Of a stretch of 64,000 nt of DNA, positions 33,165 through 41,683 are shown piece after piece (position 1 is the stretch's first letter; each line of letters begins with the position of its first letter). The DNA comes from Candidatus Poribacteria bacterium (lineage in GTDB: Bacteria; Poribacteria; WGA-4E; PCPOR2b). A model generated the notes under the pieces. It was given only the letters and a program-made list of their open reading frames with translations. It did not search any database and was not told where the DNA came from. Made by a program: the position numbers and the translations under genes. The stretch covers positions 19,512 to 83,511 of the forward strand of contig JAJDUM010000037.1 of assembly GCA_022826645.1 (NCBI GenBank), written 5' to 3'.

Positions 33165-35609
33165 ATGAAATTCAGACATGTCATCGCCCTCCCCTTCGTA
33201 GCGCTACTTGCTCTTTTAATGTCCATCCCCGTAGACAGTTCAGCACAAGATACGCTTTCAGACCAAGACAAGCGATTTGACCTCAACAACGACGGTCAGC
33301 TAAGCCAAGATGAAACAGATATTATGATTGAGATCATCTCGCTTGAAGCCTTCACGGGGGTGCAGTTCACCGCACAAGAGATCCGAGAGCGACAAGGTGA
33401 AAGTGAGTCCCGCCGCCGTGGTGGAAGAAGGCGGGGACCGCGCCCGGCTGAAAAGATTGTCAGCCGCTTTGACACAGATGGAGATAGCAGATTAGACTAT
33501 GCGGAGCGAGAAGCCGCTCGGAAATACATCCAAGAGAGCCGAGGTGAAACAGGCGCATCGCGTTTATCTGGAGACATGGCACCCAATACAACACGAGACG
33601 GTGATTTGAAAGCGAGTCGCGCTGCCCAACCTAAAGGCAAACCTGATCTCTACGACGCAAAAACACTCCGAACGCTCTATCTCCGATTTCATGACACGGA
33701 CTGGTATGAACAGCTTGGCACCTTCTATCGAACCGATGTCGATGTACCGGCAGATTTGATCGTCGATGGCAAAGTATATCAGTCTGTTGGTATCCGATTC
33801 CGCGGTAGTTCTTCCTATTTCACGGTTCAGAACGAGAAAAAGTCGTTCAATATCGCTGTTGACTACGGGGATGACAAACAGCGGCTCTACGGTTACAAAA
33901 CGCTGAACCTGCTGAACGGTCATTCCGATCCCTCGTTTCTGCGCGAAATCCTCTATTCAAGAATCGCCAGGAACTACCTCCCCGCCCCGAAGGCGAATCT
34001 CGTTAAATTAGTCATCAACGGGGAAAGCTGGGGGATTTATGTCAATAGCCAACAGTTCAACAAGGATTTTCTCGACGAATGGTTCGGGACGAGAGCAGGG
34101 GTTCGCTGGAAGGTGCCGCCCGGCCGAAGCAGCGGGTTGGTTTATAATGGAGATCAGCCCTCCGCATACCAACAAGCTTACCAACTGAAGACGAGAGCGG
34201 ATGAAGCACCAAACGCATGGCAAGATCTGATAAAGCTGTGCGAAGTGCTTGAGGTAACGCCCGACGATCAACTCGAATCAGAACTTTCCGCGATTCTTAA
34301 TATTGACCGTGCGCTCTGGTTCCTTGCGCTGGACAATGTGTTCATAGATAATGATGGCTACTTCAGCCGTGCCAGCGATTACGCTTTTTATCAGGATCCG
34401 AACGGGCGTTTCCACCTGCTGCCGCATGACAGCAATGAGACGTTCCGATTCGCGGGTGGCGGCGGTCCGAACTCTTGGCAGACCGATGGGCAGATGCTAT
34501 CCCCTGTTGCCTTAGAAAATGATACGATGCGACCGGTCGTCAGGCGTCTATTTGCCATTCCACACCTGCGCTCCCGGTATCTCGCTCACGTTCGCACCAT
34601 TGCCAACGAATGGCTCAATTGGGATCGGCTCCAGCCAATTATTGCAGAATACCAATCGCTCGTCGATGCGGAAGTGAAAGCGGATGATAAGAAACTTTAC
34701 GCTTATGAGGCATTTGCCACAAGCCATACCAAAGACCAAGGCGGAGGCGGTCCCGGTGGCAGAGGCGGAAGAGTGACGCCGAGTTTCAAGCGTTTCGTCG
34801 AGGAACGGGCGGAATATCTGCTCAATCACCCCGAAATCGATAAGCCGACACCAACTATCGAATCCGTCTCCAAGCCCGAAGAGCCGATGGCAAACCAACC
34901 CGTACAAATCACAGTCGAGATTGGTGGAGATGTTGACGTCGATGCGGTTATCCTGTATTACGCGGACGGGCGATTGGCATCTTTCCAGAGCGCATTGATG
35001 TCAAAAAAAGGGGCAGCCTACGTGGGCGAAATCCCCGCTTACCCCGCCGGTAAGAAGATCCGTTACTACGTTGAAGTCCGATCTTCTGAACCGAACGGCA
35101 CAACGACGTTTTTCCCAACCCAAACCGAATTTGCGCCCTTGACCTACCGCGTCGATACATCCATCGCCGATAGCTCTCCTGTGGTTATCAATGAATTGAT
35201 GGCAAACAATACACAGAGTCTCGCAGACCCGCAGGGTGACAATGATGATTGGATTGAGCTGCACAACGTGAGTAATCGTACAGTGGATCTGTCAGGGATG
35301 TATCTCAGCGATAACCAGAACAATCCGCGGAAGTGGCAGTTCCCCGATGACACCCAGATTGGTCCCGGCGAATATCTAATAGTTTGGGCGGACGAAGATG
35401 GTAACGCCGAAACGGGACTCCATGCCAACTTCAAGCTCTCTAAGAATGGGGAGATGGTTATGCTCGTTGATACGGATCAGCGGGGCAATCAGGTCCTTGA
35501 CGCGATTAAATTTCGGGGACAGGGGGAAGATGTCGCAGTTGGTCGGGTGCCCAATGGAATCGGCGATTTTAAACCGTTAGACGGGACACCGGGAATGCAG
35601 AATCAATGA
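33165..35609 (+). CDS. Secreted CotH-kinase family protein with EF-hand and lamin-tail domains
   Basis: 814 residues. Residues 1-27 are a signal peptide ending VDSSA. Two EF-hand-like calcium loops follow, D39-LNNDGQLSQDE and a DTDGDSRLDYAE loop near 105. The CotH domain spans about 170-530: VGIRFRGSSSYF, KKSFNIAVDYGD, KTLNLLNGHSDPSFLREILYS, LVINGESWGIYVNSQQFNKDF, and RFHLLPHDSNETF, where the conserved HDSN-type acidic residues sit. CotH proteins are atypical kinases of spore coat and secreted proteins. After a beta domain (600-680) a lamin-tail domain begins with VVINELMANN and includes DWIELHNVSNRTVDLSGMYLSD. Function is probably extracellular. Strong AAGGAGAAACC site before the ATG. Confidence 0.92.
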   Translation: MKFRHVIALPFVALLALLMSIPVDSSAQDTLSDQDKRFDLNNDGQLSQDETDIMIEIISLEAFTGVQFTAQEIRERQGESESRRRGGRRRGPRPAEKIVSRFDTDGDSRLDYAEREAARKYIQESRGETGASRLSGDMAPNTTRDGDLKASRAAQPKGKPDLYDAKTLRTLYLRFHDTDWYEQLGTFYRTDVDVPADLIVDGKVYQSVGIRFRGSSSYFTVQNEKKSFNIAVDYGDDKQRLYGYKTLNLLNGHSDPSFLREILYSRIARNYLPAPKANLVKLVINGESWGIYVNSQQFNKDFLDEWFGTRAGVRWKVPPGRSSGLVYNGDQPSAYQQAYQLKTRADEAPNAWQDLIKLCEVLEVTPDDQLESELSAILNIDRALWFLALDNVFIDNDGYFSRASDYAFYQDPNGRFHLLPHDSNETFRFAGGGGPNSWQTDGQMLSPVALENDTMRPVVRRLFAIPHLRSRYLAHVRTIANEWLNWDRLQPIIAEYQSLVDAEVKADDKKLYAYEAFATSHTKDQGGGGPGGRGGRVTPSFKRFVEERAEYLLNHPEIDKPTPTIESVSKPEEPMANQPVQITVEIGGDVDVDAVILYYADGRLASFQSALMSKKGAAYVGEIPAYPAGKKIRYYVEVRSSEPNGTTTFFPTQTEFAPLTYRVDTSIADSSPVVINELMANNTQSLADPQGDNDDWIELHNVSNRTVDLSGMYLSDNQNNPRKWQFPDDTQIGPGEYLIVWADEDGNAETGLHANFKLSKNGEMVMLVDTDQRGNQVLDAIKFRGQGEDVAVGRVPNGIGDFKPLDGTPGMQNQ

Positions 35610-35647
35610 GAAGTGAATGCGACTGATACTCGACAAGGAATATCATT

Positions 35648-36778
35648 GTGGATAAGATCAACAGACGCGACGCACTGAAGGGCACCGCTGGTGTACTCCT
35701 TGCGGGAGCTGGGATCTCTGCGAACCGCGCTCCGGGGGCGGAAAGTGCTGATGGTTCGACTTCACACGACACGATGCGCGAGCTAATCAAACCACCCAAA
35801 TTGGCATCTCAAGATACCGTAGGTATTGTATCACCGGCATCGGCATTTTTCCCGATTCATGAGTCCGCCCTGCAACGAGGGGCTGCACATTTAGAGAAAG
35901 CGGGCTTGCGGGTTCAGGTCGCACCGCACACGCGTGACCAAGGACAACATCTGAATCCACCGGCTCAACGCCGAGCCGAAGATTTGAATCAGATGTTCGC
36001 CGACCCAGAGATAAAAGCCATCTTCTGTTTATCCGGTGGTTCAGGTGTCAATGCGATCCTACCGCTGCTGGACTGGGGACAGATTGAGAGATCCCCTAAA
36101 ATTGTGATGGGCTATAGTGCGATCACCGCCCTGTTGATTGGTCTATACGCAAAGATAGGTTTGGTCACATTTCATGGTCCTATGATTCTCAACGGTTTCA
36201 GCGAATATCCGCAGCCCTTCGCTTATACGTGGCAGGGTGTCGAACAGGTCTTGTTCAAGACGGAACCGGTGGGGGCACTAAAACCGGCCGCACAATGGAC
36301 GGATGCCTATACGAGCGAGGACCAACCACGCGCAATGAAAACGAATCTGGGGTGGCGTTGGTTGAGAGAGGGAGAAGCGAGCGGACCAGTAATCGGTGGG
36401 AATTTAAGCGTTATGTTGACGCTGGTAGGTACGCCATATTGGTCTCCGTTGCGAGGCGCAATCTTGTGCTTTGAGGAGGTCAACTTCGGCGATGGACTGT
36501 TGAAAAAGGTTGATGAATCGCTCGCTCAGTGTCAACAGATGGGACTGTTCGATCAGATTGCAGGCTTAATTATCAGTAAGGTTAATGAACTCTCTGAGGA
36601 AGAGGAAAAGCTTTTTGAATCGTTGATCCTTGAATACACAGGGGGTTCCCAGTTTCCCATCTTGACAGGCGTCGATTTTGGTCATACAGCCCCTCAACTA
36701 ACGCTTCCCATCGGTGTTCAAGCGTCCCTCAATTCACGACAGGACCGATTCAGTATAGATGAAGCGGCTGTATCGTAA
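35648..36778 (+). CDS. LD-carboxypeptidase, peptidase family S66
   Basis: 376 residues. The N terminus has a twin-arginine-type signal, INRRDALKGTAGVLLAGAG, so it is probably exported folded. The S66 catalytic triad is visible: S157 in VMGYSAIT, a Glu at 276-277 in CFEEVN, and H346 in VDFGHT. The family usually has GYSDIT; here Ala stands for the Asp. LD-carboxypeptidases cleave the L-D bond of murein tetrapeptides in peptidoglycan recycling, normally in the cytoplasm, so export is unusual; MccF-type enzymes in the same family cut peptide-nucleotide antibiotics. GTG start at 35648 with AAGGA upstream. It follows the CotH gene by 38 bp. Confidence 0.9.
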   Translation: MDKINRRDALKGTAGVLLAGAGISANRAPGAESADGSTSHDTMRELIKPPKLASQDTVGIVSPASAFFPIHESALQRGAAHLEKAGLRVQVAPHTRDQGQHLNPPAQRRAEDLNQMFADPEIKAIFCLSGGSGVNAILPLLDWGQIERSPKIVMGYSAITALLIGLYAKIGLVTFHGPMILNGFSEYPQPFAYTWQGVEQVLFKTEPVGALKPAAQWTDAYTSEDQPRAMKTNLGWRWLREGEASGPVIGGNLSVMLTLVGTPYWSPLRGAILCFEEVNFGDGLLKKVDESLAQCQQMGLFDQIAGLIISKVNELSEEEEKLFESLILEYTGGSQFPILTGVDFGHTAPQLTLPIGVQASLNSRQDRFSIDEAAVS

Positions 36779-36896
36779 GGCAGAATCGGCGCTCCACCCC
36801 AAAACACCACACCCGTATCTGGTTCAATACCGGCATGAATGTAGGTCGAGATTCACATCTCGACACATAAACGACAACAATAGAATTAACGATACG

Positions 36897-37538
36897 ATGA
36901 CAAAAGCAGCCGTATTGTGGACAGGCGGAAAAGATTCTGCCCTCGCACTTCACCTCTCCTTAAACCTCTACGATGTCAGAAGTCTGATTTGCTTTGTTCC
37001 AGCAGATAATCGACAGTTCTACGCACATCCAACGCAGCTTATGGCCCTACAGGCGCAGAAGATTGGCATCCCAATCGAATTCGTGCCGATTTCCGAACCT
37101 TACAAACGGAGTTATCGGCAACAAATTGAGACGATTAGAGATCGCGGAATTGAAGTGCTGATTACGGGAGATATTTCCACCGTTGGTGGGATGCCCAACT
37201 GGATTGATGAGGTTGCAACAGGGTTGCTGGGGGTCGAAAAACCGTTATGGGAGTTGGATCGGGGTGCAATATTGGATACCCTTGCCTCCGACCAATTTGA
37301 AGTGGTCTGCTCCCTCTCCTACAAGAAACATTTTGAGCCGACTATCACTGGACGGCATCTAGATTTTGAGCTGATTTCGGAGCTGAAGCAGCTGCCAATT
37401 GACGCTTGCGGTGAGCAGGGCGAATATCACACATGGGTATTAGATGCGCCGTTCTTCAAGACACCCGTTCGGTTGGAAGACACGCGTATCGTTGATGCCC
37501 CCGAATACTGTTACCTCACGTACGAAAGTGGGGTTTAG
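36897..37538 (+). CDS. PP-loop ATP-binding protein, diphthine-ammonia ligase family
   Basis: 213 residues from the ATG at 36897; the longer frame overlaps the previous gene and a hairpin repeat. The PP-loop motif is WTGGKDSALAL at 8-18, and the C-terminal half has GDISTVGGMPNWIDEVATGLLG near 96 and the family signature DACGEQGEYHTWVLDAPFF near 180. In eukaryotes and archaea the family (DPH6, MJ0570-like) amidates diphthine on elongation factor 2; bacteria have no diphthamide, so the bacterial homologs act on an unknown carboxylate with ATP and ammonia. Ribosome binding site is weak. A hairpin GTCGAGAT-TCAC-ATCTCGAC lies just upstream at 36845-36864. Confidence 0.88.
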   Translation: MTKAAVLWTGGKDSALALHLSLNLYDVRSLICFVPADNRQFYAHPTQLMALQAQKIGIPIEFVPISEPYKRSYRQQIETIRDRGIEVLITGDISTVGGMPNWIDEVATGLLGVEKPLWELDRGAILDTLASDQFEVVCSLSYKKHFEPTITGRHLDFELISELKQLPIDACGEQGEYHTWVLDAPFFKTPVRLEDTRIVDAPEYCYLTYESGV

Positions 37539-37635
37539 GGCACTGATTTTAGGTGTTTCTGCTATTCGATAGTTTTCCACCTGATTAAAAAGAGGCTCAT
37601 GTAAAAACAGAGTACAGTTACGGTGAAAGCGTTAA

Positions 37636-37665
37636 GAGCGGGGCAAGATGCCCCGCCTACGGTTG
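37636..37665. repeat. Hairpin GCGGGGCA-TGCCCCGC
   Basis: GCGGGGCAAGATGCCCCGCC in the gap between convergent genes; similar in form to the GGGCGAGG/CCTCGCCC hairpin near 17420. Confidence 0.6.
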
Positions 37666-37714
37666 TTGAGGCAAGTCGGTGCTGTTGCACTAATTCTTAA
37701 CATGAGCGTAAAAA

Positions 37715-37765
37715 GAAAAAGGATCCTTACAAAGGTTTTGATGCCCTTACAAGGATCCTTTTCTC
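37715..37765. terminator. Bidirectional terminator between convergent genes
   Basis: AAAAGGATCCTT (37717) and AAGGATCCTTTT (37751) are perfect 12-base arms with a 22-base loop, with A-rich and T-rich ends that suit termination on both strands, between the PP-loop gene and the SelA-like gene. Confidence 0.8.
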
Positions 37766-37796
37766 AAACTCCGCATCGAATTTACGACGTAGATCG

Positions 37797-38912
37797 CTAT
37801 CCAGCGAGCACTTCCTTCAAACGATTAGCAACAATCAGCTCCTCGCCTTCACGGAGGGTATAAGCATTAACAACAACAGCATCACTACCCGCGGACGCTC
37901 TGATGCGAGGTGTGCCGGCTTCCAGCGCATCATTCACCTGCTCCGCATTCATCCCCACAGTTGCTTCATCAACGCTGACGTGGAGACTGGACAATGTGTG
38001 GCTTCTCTCAGCGTGGACGATTGCCGTTGATACGCCGGGAATGCCCTCAAGCACCTGCGAAATCGCGTCGTATCGAGCGTCTTGGTCTTTCAAGCGTTGG
38101 TCATGGTCGGCCGAGAACCAATTCTCGATTGCTGTCAAAAGCCCAACAATCTCCTGCCGATCTACCTTCATCCCCCGACCGAGTGGGCGGGGTGCAATGA
38201 AGCCGTGGGCTGTTACTTCTTCGATTAAATCTTTCCTGCCACACACGAACCCGGTGGAGTGCGGTGCGTTGAAGTATTTACCACCGAAGCAGACGAGATC
38301 CGCGCACTGGGCATTCCGTTTGAAATAATCGAGCGGATAGATTTGTGCTGCACTATCAGCGATAGCAAGGACGTTGTTTCGGTGTGCTATCTCAACCGCT
38401 TCCTCAAGCGAAACGCCGCCTTCCTTTTCAGCCTGAACGAGATAGATGATTGCGGCGGTGTTGGGACCGATAGCGTTCTCAAACTCCTCTGCCGTACATC
38501 CTTCGTCGTCTCCCACCAGCACTAGCTTACTGCCGGGCACACTGTAAGCTCGGTCGTAACCGTACCGTTGGTACTTCTGAAAGACGAGCTCATCTTTCAA
38601 GCCTGTAGTATCCGGGAGTTGATCCCGCTTTTCTGGATGCTGATAGGTCATGGCGGCAGCAGAACTCAGCACCATCGCGGCGTAGCAGCCCGCTGTGACG
38701 TAGGCAGCCTCTACATCCAAGAACGAGGCGATAAAATCCCCGGACTTCCTGAGAAACGTCTCCATGTCCACGAAATTTATGTCTGCGCCATCCATTGCTG
38801 CCTTTACTGCTGCGGAGGGCGTAGAGCCACCGCGCACGGTTTGGTTACCCACAGCGTTGATCAGCGGACGGACGCCGAACCTTGTATAAACATTACTTGT
38901 ATCTGTAGCCAT
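37797..38912 (-). CDS. SelA-like PLP-dependent enzyme (aminotransferase/ammonia-lyase fold)
   Basis: 371 residues from the ATG at 38912, with GGAGGTTGTA upstream; the longer frame is rejected. The fold resembles L-seryl-tRNA(Sec) selenium transferase and D-glucosaminate-6-phosphate ammonia-lyase. Features: LINAVGNQTVRGGSTP at 18-32, AYVTAGCYAAMVLSSAAAM near 70-88, the PLP ring Asp in LAIADSAAQIYPLD at 186 and the Schiff-base Lys K212 in CFGGKYFNAPHSTG. Without the other selenocysteine genes nearby, a role in amino-sugar acid breakdown is the more likely reading. A promoter matching consensus at 39029-39057 serves it. It is divergent from the Gfo/Idh gene. Confidence 0.9.
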   Translation of the reverse strand: MATDTSNVYTRFGVRPLINAVGNQTVRGGSTPSAAVKAAMDGADINFVDMETFLRKSGDFIASFLDVEAAYVTAGCYAAMVLSSAAAMTYQHPEKRDQLPDTTGLKDELVFQKYQRYGYDRAYSVPGSKLVLVGDDEGCTAEEFENAIGPNTAAIIYLVQAEKEGGVSLEEAVEIAHRNNVLAIADSAAQIYPLDYFKRNAQCADLVCFGGKYFNAPHSTGFVCGRKDLIEEVTAHGFIAPRPLGRGMKVDRQEIVGLLTAIENWFSADHDQRLKDQDARYDAISQVLEGIPGVSTAIVHAERSHTLSSLHVSVDEATVGMNAEQVNDALEAGTPRIRASAGSDAVVVNAYTLREGEELIVANRLKEVLAG

Positions 38913-39028
38913 TACAACCTCCGTATGATTGTGCGTCGTAGATTCTCTGATACGGCTGAACCCGTGCACTTCGCTATAAATAGGCGCAGCCGGAGGTTCA
39001 CTGAACGATTGAACACCTGAATGGATAC

Positions 39029-39057
39029 ATTTTATCATGGATGCAAATTTGTGTCAA
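39029..39057 (-). promoter_or_regulatory. Sigma-70 promoter of the SelA-like gene
   Basis: On the minus strand: TTGACA (39052-39057), 17-base spacer, TAAAAT (39029-39034), about 115 bp before the start codon. Confidence 0.75.
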
Positions 39058-39134
39058 TTTTCAAATGGTTTGCCGCTGCAGCTTCTGTGAGTTGCTTGCA
39101 CGTGAAAATCGCCATGATTTGATTAGAAACGGAA

Positions 39135-39163
39135 TTGACAAGTAAGTTTAGCTTTGCTATAAT
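39135..39163 (+). promoter_or_regulatory. Consensus sigma-70 promoter of the Gfo/Idh-transaldolase operon
   Basis: TTGACA (39135-39140), exactly 17 bases, TATAAT (39158-39163); transcription should start near 39170, giving a leader of about 55 bases before the ATG at 39227. It lies back-to-back with the SelA-like promoter. Confidence 0.9.
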
Positions 39164-39226
39164 GCGAGACAACGGTTCGACTTGAATTATTCACGGTCTG
39201 GATTTGCCTATTATTTGGAGAAAATA

Positions 39227-40360
39227 ATGGCCAGGGTACGCTATGGAGTCATCGGGATTAAGGGTGTCGGCGGCAAGCATGTAAGCATGGCTCAGGAACA
39301 TGAACACGTAGAACTAACAGCGTTGGTGGACCTCGACGAAGCCGCTCTTAATGCGCAATCCCAAGAACTGGGAGTACGCGCGTTTACTGATTATCGCGAT
39401 ATGCTAAATGCTGGAGTTGTCGATGCGGTATCGATTGCGACGCCTCACCATTTACACTCAATCATCGGCTTAGAGTGCCTGAACGCGGGTGTGCATGTTT
39501 TCACCGAGAAACCGCTTGCCAACACCGTATTGGACGGAGACGCGATGATTGAGACAGCGAAATCGCGCGATCTGAAAATCTGCGTTGGACACCAATATCG
39601 AACCTACCGAACGCCTCAGACGATGAAGCATTTGATTGATACCGGAGCGATTGGGAATATCATGCGCGTGCTCTGGACATGGCTTGAATTTCGACCGGAA
39701 AGCTACTATGATCGTGACATCTGGCGCCAGACGTGGCGACATGCTGGCGGTGGGGTGTTGATGAATCAGACGAGTCATGACCTAGACTTAATCTGCTGGT
39801 TGGTTGGCAAACCGATCCAAGTCTCCGCGATAATTGGCAATCAATCCCATAAGATGGAAGTGGAAGATGTAGTTTGTGCAAACGTGCTATTTGAAAACGG
39901 TGCCTTCGGCTCGATCCAACTCACAATTAATCAACCGAGGGGTTATAGTATTCGTCAAATTGCCGGCGACAAAGGGACGATAGCGATTCCAGATGTACAG
40001 AGCCTGACCAATAACCGGGAAGACCATATCCTACTCGGCACCTATGAGAACTCGTTAACGGACCTCGTGGAGCAGGCACCTCGCATTGCTGGACAACCGG
40101 AGATCTCATGGCAGCCTGTCGAGCTGCGGGATGAACCGGGCGGACACGACGTACTGATGGCCAGCTTTACCGATGCCATTCTCAACGGGGGCGAGGCATT
40201 AGTCAACGGTGAGAGCGCCCTTCCCGCAGTCGAGCTAATTAACGCCATTGTGCTTTCGGCGATGCGGAGAAAGACGGTTGACGTGCCAGTCGATCGAGGG
40301 GAGTATGACGAACTGTTTAAAGAGCTAAGTAGTGGCAGCCTGAAAATTCCAAGATTTTAA
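39227..40360 (+). CDS. Gfo/Idh/MocA family oxidoreductase
   Basis: 377 residues from the ATG at 39227 (TTTGGAG upstream); an upstream TTG would add 15 residues and lies within the leader. The Rossmann domain starts RYGVIGIKGVGGKHV with a variant glycine motif, followed by VDAVSIATPHHLH near 82 and the family EKP motif in HVFTEKPLANTV near 103. The C-terminal alpha/beta domain has GGGVLMNQTSHDLDLICWLVG near 178, with the usual His-Asp pair. Members oxidise or reduce sugars, inositols and their derivatives with NAD(P). It begins a plus-strand run with transaldolase-like and enolase-family genes under a consensus promoter. Confidence 0.93.
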   Translation: MARVRYGVIGIKGVGGKHVSMAQEHEHVELTALVDLDEAALNAQSQELGVRAFTDYRDMLNAGVVDAVSIATPHHLHSIIGLECLNAGVHVFTEKPLANTVLDGDAMIETAKSRDLKICVGHQYRTYRTPQTMKHLIDTGAIGNIMRVLWTWLEFRPESYYDRDIWRQTWRHAGGGVLMNQTSHDLDLICWLVGKPIQVSAIIGNQSHKMEVEDVVCANVLFENGAFGSIQLTINQPRGYSIRQIAGDKGTIAIPDVQSLTNNREDHILLGTYENSLTDLVEQAPRIAGQPEISWQPVELRDEPGGHDVLMASFTDAILNGGEALVNGESALPAVELINAIVLSAMRRKTVDVPVDRGEYDELFKELSSGSLKIPRF

Positions 40361-40415
40361 CGGGCCTAGATTATGGGAACTGCGGGCGTTACATTTTGTT
40401 GGGAGGAGGTTATGT

Positions 40416-41657
40416 ATGGCTTTGTCGCCAGATCGCGTTGACCTGATTCGCAATTTTGTGCACGAAGGGATCAATCTACAGCACAGACGTATTGAGGCGG
40501 AATCCGATCCGTTCTGGAAAGCGTTATGTCAGGCTGGTTCCGAGCTTTGGCTGGATACCGGTGATATTGATGCTGCCGCAGGATTATGGACTGATGAATT
40601 CACTGCCCTGACAACCAATAACACACTGCTCAATGCTGAAGTGCAAAAAGGTATTTACGACGACTTAATCCAGAAAGCTGTCGGCGTGCTCACCGGGTTG
40701 GATATTCAAACGCAGATTATTGAGATTGCGTTTATCTTAAACGCGCGTCATGGGCTTCGCTTGGCGCAACGTTTCGGCGGCAGGGTGAGTGTTGAGCTTC
40801 ATACAATTTTGGCACACGATATTGAGCAAAGTGTCTCTTACGGTCAACGGTACTATGAGATTTGCCCTGAACATTTCATTATCAAAGTACCTTTGACACC
40901 CTCCGGCTTGATTGCTATGCGCCGCTTGCGGGAAGATGGAATACCGGTCAATTTCACGTTAGGATTTAGTGCCCGACATAACTTTGTTGCCACCGCTTTT
41001 GGTGCCCCCGCCTATGTCAATGTGTTTTTGGGGCGACTCAACTCCTACATCGCTGACCAGCAATTAGGTGACGGCAAATTGGTCGGTGAAAAGGCAGTCC
41101 TTGCGAGCCAGCGTGTGGTGAAAACGCTCTCTCAAAACAATCGCGAACCGACGCTTCAGATTGCGGCAAGTTTGAGAACAGCAGATCAGCTACCGTATTT
41201 GGCTGGAATTGATGTCTTTACCATGCCTGTGAATGTTGCTGCCGCTGCCAAGCAGGAGCTTTCTGGGGAATGGGAATCGAGCATCGCGAACGACTATACA
41301 GTTCACCTCAACGAAAGTATCAGTGAATCGGATCTGCGGATAGATACGCTTTGGGGAATTTCGGAGTCCGATCGTCGATTGACCGATAGCATAGTAACAG
41401 ATGTCCCCCAAACAGCAGATGAGATGGTGGATCGGGCGCATGAAATGGGTGCCGGCGATCTGTTCCCCAAGCTTTCCGATGAAGAGCTCACACAAATTGC
41501 AGATGATGGTAAAGTACCCAAACACGAAACTTGGGGAGATCGGATAAAATCGGGTGAACTTGCCATTGACACGCTTTTGAATCTCGCTGGACTCGCATCG
41601 TTTGAGAGCGATCAGCAGGAATTAGACGACCGGATCGAAAAGTTAATTGCGCGGTGA
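40416..41657 (+). CDS. Transaldolase-like protein with C-terminal extension
   Basis: 413 residues. The transaldolase active site is readable: SELWLDTGDI with D48, ALTTNNTLLN near 64-73, VSVELHTILAHD near 124, the Schiff-base Lys K157 in FIIKVPLTPSG and NFTLGFSARHNFVATAF near 176. The last hundred or so residues (from HLNESISESD) have no match known to me and make the protein longer than the usual 220 to 340. Transaldolases move a dihydroxyacetone unit between sugar phosphates; related enzymes cleave fructose 6-phosphate. Start ATG at 40416 has GGAGGAGG upstream. It follows the Gfo/Idh gene by 55 bp and precedes an enolase-family gene by 26 bp. Confidence 0.85.
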   Translation: MALSPDRVDLIRNFVHEGINLQHRRIEAESDPFWKALCQAGSELWLDTGDIDAAAGLWTDEFTALTTNNTLLNAEVQKGIYDDLIQKAVGVLTGLDIQTQIIEIAFILNARHGLRLAQRFGGRVSVELHTILAHDIEQSVSYGQRYYEICPEHFIIKVPLTPSGLIAMRRLREDGIPVNFTLGFSARHNFVATAFGAPAYVNVFLGRLNSYIADQQLGDGKLVGEKAVLASQRVVKTLSQNNREPTLQIAASLRTADQLPYLAGIDVFTMPVNVAAAAKQELSGEWESSIANDYTVHLNESISESDLRIDTLWGISESDRRLTDSIVTDVPQTADEMVDRAHEMGAGDLFPKLSDEELTQIADDGKVPKHETWGDRIKSGELAIDTLLNLAGLASFESDQQELDDRIEKLIAR

Positions 41658-41683
41658 TCGTTCCTTTTTGAATCGGAGATACA

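Noticed and set aside
36759..36896. N-terminal extension of the PP-loop protein
   Set aside because: Overlaps the end of the LD-carboxypeptidase gene and a hairpin repeat; family proteins start just before the PP-loop motif.
37797..38912. Assignment as true selenocysteine synthase (selA)
   Set aside because: No selB, selD or tRNA-Sec nearby and the protein is shorter than SelA; a related PLP enzyme of sugar-acid metabolism fits better.
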